Source: Marininema halotolerans
GTDB taxonomy: Bacteria; Bacillota; Bacilli; Thermoactinomycetales; DSM-45169
Reading direction: 5' to 3'
DNA: 64,000 nucleotides
Assembly: GCF_900116235.1 (NCBI RefSeq)
Contig: NZ_FPAA01000001.1
Span: 372,001-436,000 of the forward strand
The number at the start of each line of letters is the position of its first letter. Position 1 is the first letter of the stretch. The notes below the pieces were generated by a model that saw only the letters and a program-made list of their open reading frames with translations, was not told where the DNA came from and made no database searches. This document shows positions 53,495 to 62,053 of the stretch, piece after piece. Both the position numbers and the translations under genes were made by a program.

Positions 53495-55543
53495 ATGGGA
53501 GATCAAATCAACCGCACACTACCACCCGATCCCGCAGGATGGGAAGAGATTCCCTTAGCCCACTGGTGGAACCTCGGACGTAAACTACTACGGCTCCTTG
53601 GTATCGCTCTTATTACTTCAGCTGCGATCATCCTAGTCACCCTTCTCTATTTGAAATCGCGTCCACTTCCTCCCCCACCTATTGGTATCACCACCCAACT
53701 CGTTGATCGAGAGGGAGACGTACTGGATCAGTTGGATGCAGGGGAGCATCGGGATCTTGTCCATCTTGGTAAACTTCCTCGGTCACTAGTTAATGCGACA
53801 CTTGCTGCAGAGGACCAACATTTCTTTGAGCATCGCGGTTTCTCACTTCGTGGGATTTTTCGAGCAACGCTTGTGAATCTAAAAGAAGGAAGAGTCGCTC
53901 AAGGGGCCAGCACCATTACGCAACAACTCGCCCGTAACCTCTATCTTACCCATGACCGGACGTGGAGTCGTAAATGGAAGGAAGCCATTCTTACGACCCA
54001 GTTGGAACTTCACTTTACAAAGCCTTCGATTTTGGAAATGTATTTAAACAAAATTTACTATGGTCACGGGGCCTATGGCGTTGAACGGGCCTCCCACCTA
54101 TATTTCCATAAACCGGCACAATCCCTTACACTGGCGGAAAGTGCCATGTTAGCAGGGATTCCCCGTGGTCCAGGCTATTATTCTCCCCTTAGTAACCCAG
54201 TACGTGCAAAAAAACGGCAAGAATTGATATTGGATCGCATGGTATCAACAGGAGCCATCACTCGCCAACAAGCCACCCAAGCAAAACAGGCCTCCCTTAC
54301 CTATGGCCCGCCACCTCAACCCACTCCTGCACGTGCGCCTTGGTTTCGCGATTATGTGATTCATTCTGCGATAAAAGAATATGGCCTTAGTGAATCGCAA
54401 GTGCGAAGTGGTGGATTGAAAATATTTACGACGCTAGATTCTCGCCGCCAACATGCTGCAGAAAAAGCGTTTGCTCGTTATATACCAAGAGGAATGGAAG
54501 GCGCCCTGGTGAGCATGGATCCAAAAACAGGAGCCATTTTAGCCATGGTTGGGGGCAGCGATTATCATCAGTCACAATTCAATCGTGTCTTTGCCCACCG
54601 TCAACCCGGATCCACCTTTAAACCTCTCTTATACCTGGCAGCCTTGGAACAAGGTTATACTCCCCTTACCCGATTCAACAGCCAGCCGACGGCGTTTCAA
54701 TTTAATGGAGAAACGTACGCACCGACCAATTATCACAATCATTATTTCCATCGGCCCATTACCATGTTAGAAGCCATCGCAGCTTCAGACAACATCTACG
54801 CCGTCCATACCCTCTTAGAAACGGATGCCCAGCAAACAACCTCCCTGGGTCGCCGAATGGGAATTCAAAGTCCCTTGCAAGCCGTCCCATCTCTCGCGCT
54901 GGGAACCAGCCCTGTACAACCCATGGAAATGGCCAAGGTTTATGCAACCTTAGCCAATAGTGGGGTTCAAAACGCTCCTTATGGGATTGATCATATTATT
55001 GATGCAGAGGGTCGTACCATCGGGCGTCACATCCACCGTGCCACCCCCATCATTCCCAAAGCCGAATCCTTCGTCATGACTCAATTATTAAAAAAGGTCT
55101 TTGAACCAGGGGGAACCGCACACAGTGTTCAAAGGATGATTGCTCGACCCGTCTTTGGTAAAACCGGCAGTACCGAATGGGATTCCTGGCTTTCAGGGTA
55201 TACTCCTGAGCTAGAAACCACCCTTTGGCTGGGTTATGACCGAGGGAAACGCATTCCTGCTGGCACTTCCCGCATAACCCACTCCCTTTGGGGAAGTTAC
55301 ATGAAAGAGGCCCTTGCCCATACACCAGTAACCCATTTTTCACCTCCAAAAGGCGTTACTTCTGCAATCGTCGACCCCATGACTGGGAGTTTAGCAAGTT
55401 CAGCTTGTCCGCAACGTGAGAAGGTATGGTTTCTTCAGGGAAGCGAGCCCACTCAGCTTTGCTCAGCGCATACCCCCTCGGGTTCTTCTCGTGAAAAGAT
55501 CCATTCCCTCTGGGAACGCATCAAAAAATGGTGGAACGGATAG
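53495..55543 (+). CDS. pbpG: Bifunctional penicillin-binding protein, PbpG-type (class A)
   Basis: 682-residue class A penicillin-binding protein. One N-terminal membrane helix (about 32-52), a GT51 glycosyltransferase domain with AAEDQHFFEHRG (about 108-119) and QGASTITQQLARNLYL, then a transpeptidase domain with active-site GSTFKP (about 369-374), SDN (about 430-432) and KTGS (about 553-556). It synthesises and cross-links peptidoglycan outside the membrane. Its place next to speE-speB and ywhD matches B. subtilis pbpG, which is made in the forespore and helps germ-cell wall formation; spore-specific use is inferred. GGGGG precedes ATG 53495. Confidence 0.93.
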   Translation: MGDQINRTLPPDPAGWEEIPLAHWWNLGRKLLRLLGIALITSAAIILVTLLYLKSRPLPPPPIGITTQLVDREGDVLDQLDAGEHRDLVHLGKLPRSLVNATLAAEDQHFFEHRGFSLRGIFRATLVNLKEGRVAQGASTITQQLARNLYLTHDRTWSRKWKEAILTTQLELHFTKPSILEMYLNKIYYGHGAYGVERASHLYFHKPAQSLTLAESAMLAGIPRGPGYYSPLSNPVRAKKRQELILDRMVSTGAITRQQATQAKQASLTYGPPPQPTPARAPWFRDYVIHSAIKEYGLSESQVRSGGLKIFTTLDSRRQHAAEKAFARYIPRGMEGALVSMDPKTGAILAMVGGSDYHQSQFNRVFAHRQPGSTFKPLLYLAALEQGYTPLTRFNSQPTAFQFNGETYAPTNYHNHYFHRPITMLEAIAASDNIYAVHTLLETDAQQTTSLGRRMGIQSPLQAVPSLALGTSPVQPMEMAKVYATLANSGVQNAPYGIDHIIDAEGRTIGRHIHRATPIIPKAESFVMTQLLKKVFEPGGTAHSVQRMIARPVFGKTGSTEWDSWLSGYTPELETTLWLGYDRGKRIPAGTSRITHSLWGSYMKEALAHTPVTHFSPPKGVTSAIVDPMTGSLASSACPQREKVWFLQGSEPTQLCSAHTPSGSSREKIHSLWERIKKWWNG

Positions 55544-55560
55544 TCCGTTCCACCATTTTT
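55525..55560. terminator. Terminator overlapping the 3' end of pbpG
   Basis: Inverted repeat aaaatggtggaacgga / tccgttccaccatttt with T5, the pbpG stop codon lying within the loop region. It also serves the convergent gene. Confidence 0.9.
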
Positions 55561-55570
55561 CTCTTTCAAC

Positions 55571-55804
55571 CTAACAATCATTACTTCCCCCGACCTGACC
55601 TTCCCCATCTGCCAAAATGCCATCATTGTGTAACGTGATTAACCCTTGATCAGATAAGCTCTTAATTACTTCATAGAAACTATCCCGTTGATCGACTGGC
55701 ATTTCATTTACAAACTGATTAATTTCTTCAGCCGAGGCATTTGGGGAAAAGTGTACACCCCCATGGCGGGCGAAATGGTCATCACTCGTAAATTGATTAG
55801 TCAT
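55571..55804 (-). CDS. Small hypothetical protein
   Basis: 77-residue soluble protein not recognised. It starts MTNQFTSDDHFARHGGVHFSPN, then an amphipathic helical part (SAEEINQFVNEMPVDQRDSFYEVIKSLSDQGLI) and a polar C-terminus with a final cysteine. GGGAGGCGATCCTGT before ATG 55804 favours this start; an upstream in-frame ATG at 55855 has no ribosome-binding site. Lies between two strong terminators, so it is its own unit. The helical repeat suggests a protein-protein contact role, but nothing specific can be assigned. Confidence 0.6.
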   Translation of the reverse strand: MTNQFTSDDHFARHGGVHFSPNASAEEINQFVNEMPVDQRDSFYEVIKSLSDQGLITLHNDGILADGEGQVGGSNDC

Positions 55805-55869
55805 ACAGGATCGCCTCCCTTTTCTCATAGGTTGCGAAAAAAGGGGGCTCCCCATCCAAAAAAGAAACC

Positions 55870-55900
55870 AAAAAAAAGCGGGGGTTCGCCCGCTTTTTTT
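55870..55900. terminator. Bidirectional terminator
   Basis: Hairpin aaaaaaagcggg / cccgcttttttt around a 6-base loop, between two minus-strand genes; it ends the ywhD transcript. Confidence 0.9.
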
Positions 55901-55993
55901 AGTGTCCTAGCTATACGATTCCGAAACCTGGACTTTAGTGTACACCCGGAAGAATAAAGGAACAAGTTGGGTAGGAATTTGTTCACAGACCGT

Positions 55994-56506
55994 TCACTTT
56001 TTAGCTTCCGATCCCAACGCGACCTTTAATTCATCAGTAGCATTCTCCCACCACTCCGCATTATTTTCAATTAATAGTTGGCGGAGTGCCGCCTTCTCAT
56101 TTTCTTGCAACCCAGCTACTTTAATCCGACGCTTTAACGCATCATCCATACGATTCACATGTTCAGCGAGGTTTTTCCAACCACGCCGTGCTTCGCGATT
56201 AACAATCATTGAGCAAGTCGTCACACCCGCATAGTAAGGGCCCTCTTCTTTTCGGTCCACAGCGACCCAAACAACCCAATATTGAATAGGGTTCCCTTCC
56301 TCAGGAACATCCTGAGGATCTGAACTAAACTTGATGCCACGTTCCACCTTGCTTTTGGCATGAATTAGCCCAAGGTCAATACGCGCCTCATCCCCATCAA
56401 TTAATATAGAGGATAAGTTGGATATATTAAGTGTCCCCGTGTGATATCCACCATGGGTGGTGGAATCCTCACGAATAATATTAAAACCCGAATTTTTCTT
56501 GCTCAT
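55994..56506 (-). CDS. ywhD: YwhD family protein
   Basis: 170-residue protein of the Bacillus YwhD family. The opening GFNIIREDSTTHGGYHTGTLNISNLSSILID is characteristic, followed by ARIDLGLIHAKSKVERGIKF, NPIQYWVVWVAVDR and the helical C-terminus. ATG 56506 is chosen because GAAGGG lies close upstream and the family starts here; a longer frame to ATG 56539 exists. Function unknown. In B. subtilis it lies in the same ywh neighbourhood as pbpG (ywhE), which agrees with the order here. Confidence 0.9.
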   Translation of the reverse strand: MSKKNSGFNIIREDSTTHGGYHTGTLNISNLSSILIDGDEARIDLGLIHAKSKVERGIKFSSDPQDVPEEGNPIQYWVVWVAVDRKEEGPYYAGVTTCSMIVNREARRGWKNLAEHVNRMDDALKRRIKVAGLQENEKAALRQLLIENNAEWWENATDELKVALGSEAKK

Positions 56507-56576
56507 AACCCTTCGCCCCCTTCTTTCTCCTAGAATCATTGTATCCTAGAAGCAGAACCTGGTGCAAAAAGGTGAC

Positions 56577-58367
56577 TTAGGAAGGAGAAGCATTCAACAT
56601 ATTCAGGCGATCAACCACCTCGCTGCGGTTGGTTGGTGTCGATTTTAGAGGAACACCTGCTGATTCCCCTTGTTCATCTTCGTTCTTCATTACTTGCCGG
56701 ATGGGAAGGTGGATATTAAAGGTCGTCCCTCTTCCCGGTTGACTCGTCACATGAATCTGACCCCCATGTTCCGAAATAATGCGATGACAGATGGAAAGGC
56801 CCATCCCTGTCCCATCTCCCTTCGTCGTAAAGAAAGGATCAAAGATCCGCGACATATACTCCGGAGGAATTCCGCTCCCAGAATCCTGCACACGAATGCT
56901 GATCCGATCACGCATCTCTTTCCAGCGAACACAAACGACACCTTTATCCGCCAATGCTTCGAGTCCATTTTGCACCAAGTTGATCAGGACTTGTTTCAAT
57001 TGCTCTGCATCTGCTTCAATAATGACCGGTGAGGAAGGCGGTTGGGGCGTTAACTCATGCCCCATTAAAATTGCCTTCGGATGGAGCAATTGGAGAACAT
57101 CATCAATTAAACGATCCAAATTAAACAAGGTATGGCGAGCCGGACGTGTCTCACTTAAATGGAGGAACTGTTTTAACAAATCATTGATGCGATCGATTTC
57201 TGGTAACATAATCGACTCCCACCTCTTCACCTCAGGAGATTCTGTCGCTGATATTTGAATAAACCCCCGAATTGAGGTAAGTGGATTACGAATTTCATGA
57301 GCAAGTCCAGCGGCTAATTGTCCTACAGCGGATAGCTTTTCAAGATGCCTTCGACGTTCCTCTTCTTGATGGCGAATCCGCTTTTGTTCGATCGAAAGGC
57401 GATGTTCAGCCAAACGAATCAGCTCTGAAGCACTTTGGGCCTCCGCTGGATAGGTCGCCGTGCCAATGCAAACATTGACTAAGGAACGTTCTGCCCTTAA
57501 ACCTGCGATGACATTCTCCACCGTTTCCAAGCAAAATCGCAACGCTGATTCATCACCCGTCAACCCAACAACAAATTGATCGCCATCATACCGTGCCACT
57601 TGCGCTAAAGGTGGGAGGTTTTTTTTCAATTGACGAGCAATCTGTACCAACAATTGATCACCCGCATCAATTCCTTCTCTCATATTTACCTGTTGAAAAT
57701 CAACGAGATCCACACAGACCACATGATAACAATGACCGGTTGCCATACACCGTGACAAACTTTTGGTTACCTGCTCCTGAAAGCCTCCAAAGTTATATAA
57801 ACCTGTAAGGTAATCCCGGCGCGAAGTTTCTTCTAGCTCATCGATGTATTCATGCAACCGTGAGTGTGCCTTGTCCACCTTGTCTAATAAGTGCCGATTC
57901 TCCTGTTGGATCTCCTCTGCTCGAGCATGACTCCGATACATTAATCCACTTACCCACCCAAAAAAGACAAACAAAGCAACTTCTGTACCAATGGATTCCA
58001 CATGGGGTAAAACATCGAATCCATATTTCATACCTGTATGACCGACAAAGAACAACAAGGCAAATACCCAGGTTCTTTGAATAGGCATCCGATCATGCAA
58101 AAAGCCAAACACAATAAGATACACCCACATAAAACGAAAATCACCTGTCAACGCATCCAATACCATGAGTACTCCAAGAACCAGCAATGAATAGAGACCA
58201 TACGGAAGTGCAGATGCCCACTGATGTCGCATCAACACCATTACTAAGAGCAGAGCAAATAGAATCCCTGTTGCTTCCCAGCTTCCTTCTATAACCCCTA
58301 AGAACCCTTCACCGTACTTTCCCAAGGCGATCAGCCAGTCGGTCAACGGTTTAACCCCCCATTTCAC
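56577..58367 (-). CDS. Membrane histidine kinase with degenerate GGDEF domain
   Basis: 596-residue sensor kinase. The N-terminus has about five membrane helices (within 32-145), then a coiled-coil (about 147-183), then a GGDEF-type domain (about 184-332: DYLTGLYNF opening, catalytic motif DGDQF at 261-265 instead of GGDEF), then a HisKA domain with HEIRNPLTSIRGF (phosphorylated His357) and an HATPase_c domain (NLVQNGLEAL, DSGSGIP, FFTTKGDGTGMGLSIC). The HEIRNPLTSIRGF sequence is the form found in sporulation kinases of the KinA-E group, so it may feed phosphate to Spo0F. Diguanylate cyclase activity is unlikely. A Spo0A-box-like sequence lies upstream at 58548-58558. No response regulator is adjacent. 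Confidence 0.9.
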   Translation of the reverse strand: MKWGVKPLTDWLIALGKYGEGFLGVIEGSWEATGILFALLLVMVLMRHQWASALPYGLYSLLVLGVLMVLDALTGDFRFMWVYLIVFGFLHDRMPIQRTWVFALLFFVGHTGMKYGFDVLPHVESIGTEVALFVFFGWVSGLMYRSHARAEEIQQENRHLLDKVDKAHSRLHEYIDELEETSRRDYLTGLYNFGGFQEQVTKSLSRCMATGHCYHVVCVDLVDFQQVNMREGIDAGDQLLVQIARQLKKNLPPLAQVARYDGDQFVVGLTGDESALRFCLETVENVIAGLRAERSLVNVCIGTATYPAEAQSASELIRLAEHRLSIEQKRIRHQEEERRRHLEKLSAVGQLAAGLAHEIRNPLTSIRGFIQISATESPEVKRWESIMLPEIDRINDLLKQFLHLSETRPARHTLFNLDRLIDDVLQLLHPKAILMGHELTPQPPSSPVIIEADAEQLKQVLINLVQNGLEALADKGVVCVRWKEMRDRISIRVQDSGSGIPPEYMSRIFDPFFTTKGDGTGMGLSICHRIISEHGGQIHVTSQPGRGTTFNIHLPIRQVMKNEDEQGESAGVPLKSTPTNRSEVVDRLNMLNASPS

Positions 58368-58737
58368 CCTCCGTCGAACACATTCCCCGTTGGCGGCAGT
58401 CCCGATTTATTTAAAGATGACCTGATTGGTATTATGAAATACTTGAAAAGAATGAATGGATAGACATTCATTTTTCTCCGAATCATCTCTATAAAATTAA
58501 CGTAAGGATTCCATCTGAGACATCAAATTTCCTCCTCCAAATCTTTGTTTCGACAAAAGCTGTCAAAAACCGATTCAAATTTTGTCCATCGGAATTTATG
58601 TCTTTACTATACAATGTGATAAAATGCCTTCAATCCCATTTAATTACTACTAGACGATGTGGTATGTTTACAAATTTGCATTCGTACCTTGTATCAATAC
58701 CAATATGAAAACTTGATTCATAGAGGGGGAATATGGA
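58368..58737. other. Divergent intergenic region between the histidine kinase and murP
   Basis: No gene. It holds the ribosome-binding sites of both genes and a Spo0A-box-like sequence, with AT-rich sequence on the murP side. Promoter elements were not fixed. Confidence 0.55.
58548..58558 (-). promoter_or_regulatory. Spo0A-box-like sequence
   Basis: On the minus strand TTTTGTCGAAA contains the Spo0A core TGTCGAA without mismatch. It is about 180 bases upstream of both the kinase and murP. Single boxes occur by chance; the link to a sporulation-type kinase makes it worth testing. Confidence 0.45.
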
Positions 58738-60180
58738 TTGGAAAAGGAAAAGGAATTAAGCCGCTCCATCCTTAATTTATTAGGCGGGCAGGAAAACCTG
58801 GTCTCCCTATCCCATTGCATGACTCGACTCCGTGTAACAATCAAAGATCCTACAAAGGTTCAACTTCACGGGTTGAAAGAACTCTCTGACGTGTTAGGGG
58901 TCGTCCATTCAGCCGACCACTACCAAATTATTTTAGGTCCGGGAAAAGTGGCAAGAATTGCTCACCATATGGCTGGAGAGACAGGCATGACCCCAGAGGA
59001 AGTACCGGATGAAAAGGCAGATACTCCCCATCAAAACTCGACTCTGATGAGGCGGTTTTTACAGCGGTTGGCCAATATTTTCGTTCCATTAATTCCGGCG
59101 ATCGTTGCCAGTGGGATGTTATTAGGTCTGACCAATGTCATTCTTCACACCCAGTTGCTTGCCAATCTACTCGGAATCACTTCAGAAAGTCCAATCATCT
59201 TGTTGTTATCTGCCATGAGCAAGGTCGTATTCACCTATCTTGCCATCTTTGTAGGGATCAACACCGCCCGTGAATTTGGAGGAACCCCTGCACTCGGTGG
59301 CGTTGCTGGTGGATTGATTATTTTCCCCGATATCGGAAACGTCTCGTTATATGGTGAAGCCCTCGTTCCTGGACGTGGAGGGTTAATTGGCGTGCTCTTG
59401 GCAGCCTGGTTTATTTCAATCACTGAACGTTATATCCGCCGTTTCATTCCCAACACAATCGATATCATCATTACACCGACGCTTGCTTTATTGATCACAG
59501 GTTTTGCGACTTATACACTGCTTCAGCCTCTCGGCGGATGGATTGCCGATGGAATTACTGATGGTCTCAAAGCCTTATTAGAAACAGGCGGGATGTTAGG
59601 CGCAACTCTATCTGGTGCCGTACTTGCAGGTACGTTCTTACCCCTGGTCATGACAGGACTTCATCAAGGGTTAATCCCCATTCATATGGAACTACTGAAC
59701 AAGACCGGATTGGATCCTCTCTGGCCGATACTTGGTATGGCTGGGGCGGGCCAGGTAGGTGCTGCCTTGGCCATCTATCTCAAAACGAAAAATACAACCT
59801 TAAAAACCGTCATTAAAGGTGGGGTGCCTGTAGGTATTCTAGGCATTGGTGAACCACTCATCTATGGAGTCACCCTGCCCTTGGGACGTCCATTTATAAC
59901 GGCTTGTCTAGGTGCTGCTGTGGGCGGGGCGATTCAAGGGGCACTGGGGACAGCCACAGTCGCCATCGGAGTCTCCGGCCTCCCAGGTGCTCTTCTCTTG
60001 GCAAAGGGACACCTTCTTCACTTTATGGTCGGGCTCGTCGCCGCTTATGGAGCCGGCTTCCTCTTCACTTGGCTCTTTGGCTTTACTCGTGAAATGGATC
60101 ACACCTACACTGGAAAAAGCGCTTCGCCAGCAAAGGAGGCACCAAAGACCCATTCCCTCCATTCACCTACTTCGTCGTAA
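58738..60180 (+). CDS. murP: PTS EIIBC component, N-acetylmuramate-type
   Basis: 480-residue membrane permease of the phosphotransferase system. The EIIB domain (about 1-85) has phospho-Cys in SHCMTRLRV (Cys28). The EIIC domain has about ten helices, with NTAREFGGTPALGGVAGGLI and GILGIGEPLIYGVTLPLG motifs. There is no EIIA domain, so a Crr-like EIIA from elsewhere is needed. Next to murQ it fits MurP, importing and phosphorylating N-acetylmuramic acid from cell-wall turnover. Starts at TTG 58738, seven bases after GGGGGA. Sucrose/trehalose-type EIIBC relatives look similar, so the murQ neighbour is what decides. Confidence 0.87.
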   Translation: MEKEKELSRSILNLLGGQENLVSLSHCMTRLRVTIKDPTKVQLHGLKELSDVLGVVHSADHYQIILGPGKVARIAHHMAGETGMTPEEVPDEKADTPHQNSTLMRRFLQRLANIFVPLIPAIVASGMLLGLTNVILHTQLLANLLGITSESPIILLLSAMSKVVFTYLAIFVGINTAREFGGTPALGGVAGGLIIFPDIGNVSLYGEALVPGRGGLIGVLLAAWFISITERYIRRFIPNTIDIIITPTLALLITGFATYTLLQPLGGWIADGITDGLKALLETGGMLGATLSGAVLAGTFLPLVMTGLHQGLIPIHMELLNKTGLDPLWPILGMAGAGQVGAALAIYLKTKNTTLKTVIKGGVPVGILGIGEPLIYGVTLPLGRPFITACLGAAVGGAIQGALGTATVAIGVSGLPGALLLAKGHLLHFMVGLVAAYGAGFLFTWLFGFTREMDHTYTGKSASPAKEAPKTHSLHSPTSS

Positions 60181-60230
60181 GTCCGCCTTTTTGAAAGGGC
60201 GGCATGATTTCTTACTATGGAGGGCGTTAC

Positions 60231-61133
60231 ATGGACAATAATGATCAACGCTGGATCACAGAAGAACGCCTTCAAACTACCCATCGGTTAGATCAGATGA
60301 CAACGTCGGAAATCCTAACCGTGATGAACCAAGAAGACCAATTCGTACCCCATGCTGTAAAGAACGTACTCCCATCGATTGCTGATACAGTTGATGCGAT
60401 GGTGGAATCCATCTTACAGGGGGGACGCATCTTTTATATGGGTGCCGGAACCAGTGGCCGGCTCGGTGTATTAGACGCTTCGGAATGCCCTCCGACATTC
60501 TCAAGTGACCCTAGCACCGTTCAAGGAATCATAGCAGGTGGAGTCAAGGCCCTGCAGTATGCGATTGAGGGGGCTGAAGATAGGAAGGATCAAGGGGTCA
60601 GGGATCTACAAGCGCGCGACTTTACCGCCACGGACTTCCTTATCGGATTATCTGCCAGTGGACGTACTCCTTATGTCTTGGGAGCACTCGCCTACGCTTC
60701 CCACATCGGAGCAAAAACCGCTTCGATCACATGCAACCCTGACTCTCCCATGGGGCAACTAGCTACCTACGCCATTGAGCCAAACACAGGACCTGAGATC
60801 CTGACAGGTTCCACCCGGCTCAAAGCAGGAACTGCGCAAAAAATGGTATTAAATATGCTAAGTACAACCTTAATGATTCGCCTCGGAAAGACCTATAGCA
60901 ATCTGATGGTTGACTTAAAACCTACCAATAAGAAATTACAAAACCGGTCTCGTCAGATTGTTTCTCTTGCCACGGGTGTATCCCTATCAAAAGCAGCCAG
61001 CACACTTGAGCGAGCAGGTGGTGAAGTGAAAACGGCAATTGTTCTGCTTTTAGCCAACATCGATGTAGAGACGGCTCGACAACGACTCATTCGTAGCAAC
61101 GGTCGCGTACGAGATGCCCTTCATCAATCGTAG
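60231..61133 (+). CDS. murQ: N-acetylmuramic acid 6-phosphate etherase
   Basis: 300-residue SIS-domain enzyme that cleaves the lactyl ether of MurNAc-6-phosphate to GlcNAc-6-phosphate and D-lactate. Motifs are YMGAGTSGRLGVLDASECPPTF, GIIAGGVKALQYAIEGAEDRKDQG and TGSTRLKAGTAQKMVLNMLSTTLMIRLG. ATG 60231 follows GGAGGG with seven bases; a frame to ATG 60204 lacks a ribosome-binding site. It follows murP by 50 bases. No MurR regulator gene is next to it. A terminator ends the operon. Confidence 0.95.
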   Translation: MDNNDQRWITEERLQTTHRLDQMTTSEILTVMNQEDQFVPHAVKNVLPSIADTVDAMVESILQGGRIFYMGAGTSGRLGVLDASECPPTFSSDPSTVQGIIAGGVKALQYAIEGAEDRKDQGVRDLQARDFTATDFLIGLSASGRTPYVLGALAYASHIGAKTASITCNPDSPMGQLATYAIEPNTGPEILTGSTRLKAGTAQKMVLNMLSTTLMIRLGKTYSNLMVDLKPTNKKLQNRSRQIVSLATGVSLSKAASTLERAGGEVKTAIVLLLANIDVETARQRLIRSNGRVRDALHQS

Positions 61134-61172
61134 CACGATCATTATCCCTATCAATCCCACAAAATATTTAGA

Positions 61173-61201
61173 AAAAGACAACGGGATATCCGTTGTCTTT
61201 T
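61173..61201. terminator. Terminator of murPQ
   Basis: Hairpin aaaagacaacgg / ccgttgtctttt with a 4-base loop and flanking A/T runs, 40 bases after the murQ stop. It can act for the convergent gene at 61228 as well. Confidence 0.88.
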
Positions 61202-61227
61202 GTCTTCCTCCCAGCCGTACTAATTGA

Positions 61228-61833
61228 TTAGCGATTCACCCAACGTGAATACGGAGGATGTTCCTCACCCTGCTCCACATTCGAAACATCATTGACGGAT
61301 TTATGTGACATGGGATCCTTGACGCCATACAATTCCTCAATACGGATCGGACCTTGACGCCCATCTGAATTCATATAAGCAGTACTCCGTTCAGGAGCAC
61401 CTTCACGCCCCTCTAACGCCGCTGCCCCCTCACGCTCTTGCCAATGACCATATCGACGCCGATAGGTTTGGTGAGCAAGAGGCGCTCGTTCTGGCTCTTC
61501 CAATAAGGTATGTATAATCGTCTCTTTCAATATGCTTTTAATCTCTTCACTACGATAGCCATTATCGACACTGTCTACCCAATCAAATATCGGACCATCT
61601 TCTTTAGTAAAGGTAACATTTCGTTGTGTTGGAGATAATTCCTGAAGCACTCCCATCCGTTCACGGAACGTCCCACGATCACAAATCGTATCTAAGGGAA
61701 AGTACACCCCTTTTAAGTAGGATTGAATACAGTATTTAACCAGAAGAGGAAACTGGCCCCGGGGTAGGATATCATACCAATTACGCAGGAACCGATCTTT
61801 TTTTCCCAAATAAACACCAACTGTGATCGTCAT
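61228..61833 (-). CDS. Hypothetical protein with RHH-like N-terminus
   Basis: 201-residue protein not recognised. The beginning MTITVGVYLGKKDRFLRNWYDILP, with LLVKYCIQSYLKG after it, has a strand followed by two helices with the spacing of a ribbon-helix-helix or ParR-type DNA-binding domain; this is only a resemblance. The C-terminal 70 residues are charged and probably disordered (REREGAAALEGREGAPERSTAY). AAGGGG supports ATG 61833; the frame extends upstream to 61926 with no ribosome-binding site. Lies 220 bases downstream of the YheC-like gene on the same strand. A Spo0A-box-like sequence lies upstream at 62011-62021. Confidence 0.6.
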   Translation of the reverse strand: MTITVGVYLGKKDRFLRNWYDILPRGQFPLLVKYCIQSYLKGVYFPLDTICDRGTFRERMGVLQELSPTQRNVTFTKEDGPIFDWVDSVDNGYRSEEIKSILKETIIHTLLEEPERAPLAHQTYRRRYGHWQEREGAAALEGREGAPERSTAYMNSDGRQGPIRIEELYGVKDPMSHKSVNDVSNVEQGEEHPPYSRWVNR

Positions 61834-62010
61834 TTTCAAAACCCCTTTCGATTCGTCGGTACTTGTCCAAACCCCTTGTAGCCCAATCCCCCTTAAGCTA
61901 CAAGAGAAAAATAAAGAAGTCAGCACCGCATTTTTTTCTCATTATGCATATGCAAATCCTTCTTTTGCCAAATATAGTATCAATGCTGACTACTTATCGT
62001 CAACAGAAGA

Positions 62011-62021
62011 TTTTGTCGAAT
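62011..62021 (+). promoter_or_regulatory. Spo0A-box-like sequence
   Basis: TTTTGTCGAAT has the exact core TGTCGAA; about 180 bases upstream of the RHH-like gene and just after the YheC-like gene. Confidence 0.35.
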
Positions 62022-62053
62022 TGAGACAAGTTCTCCCGTTTTCTACTTTTTTG

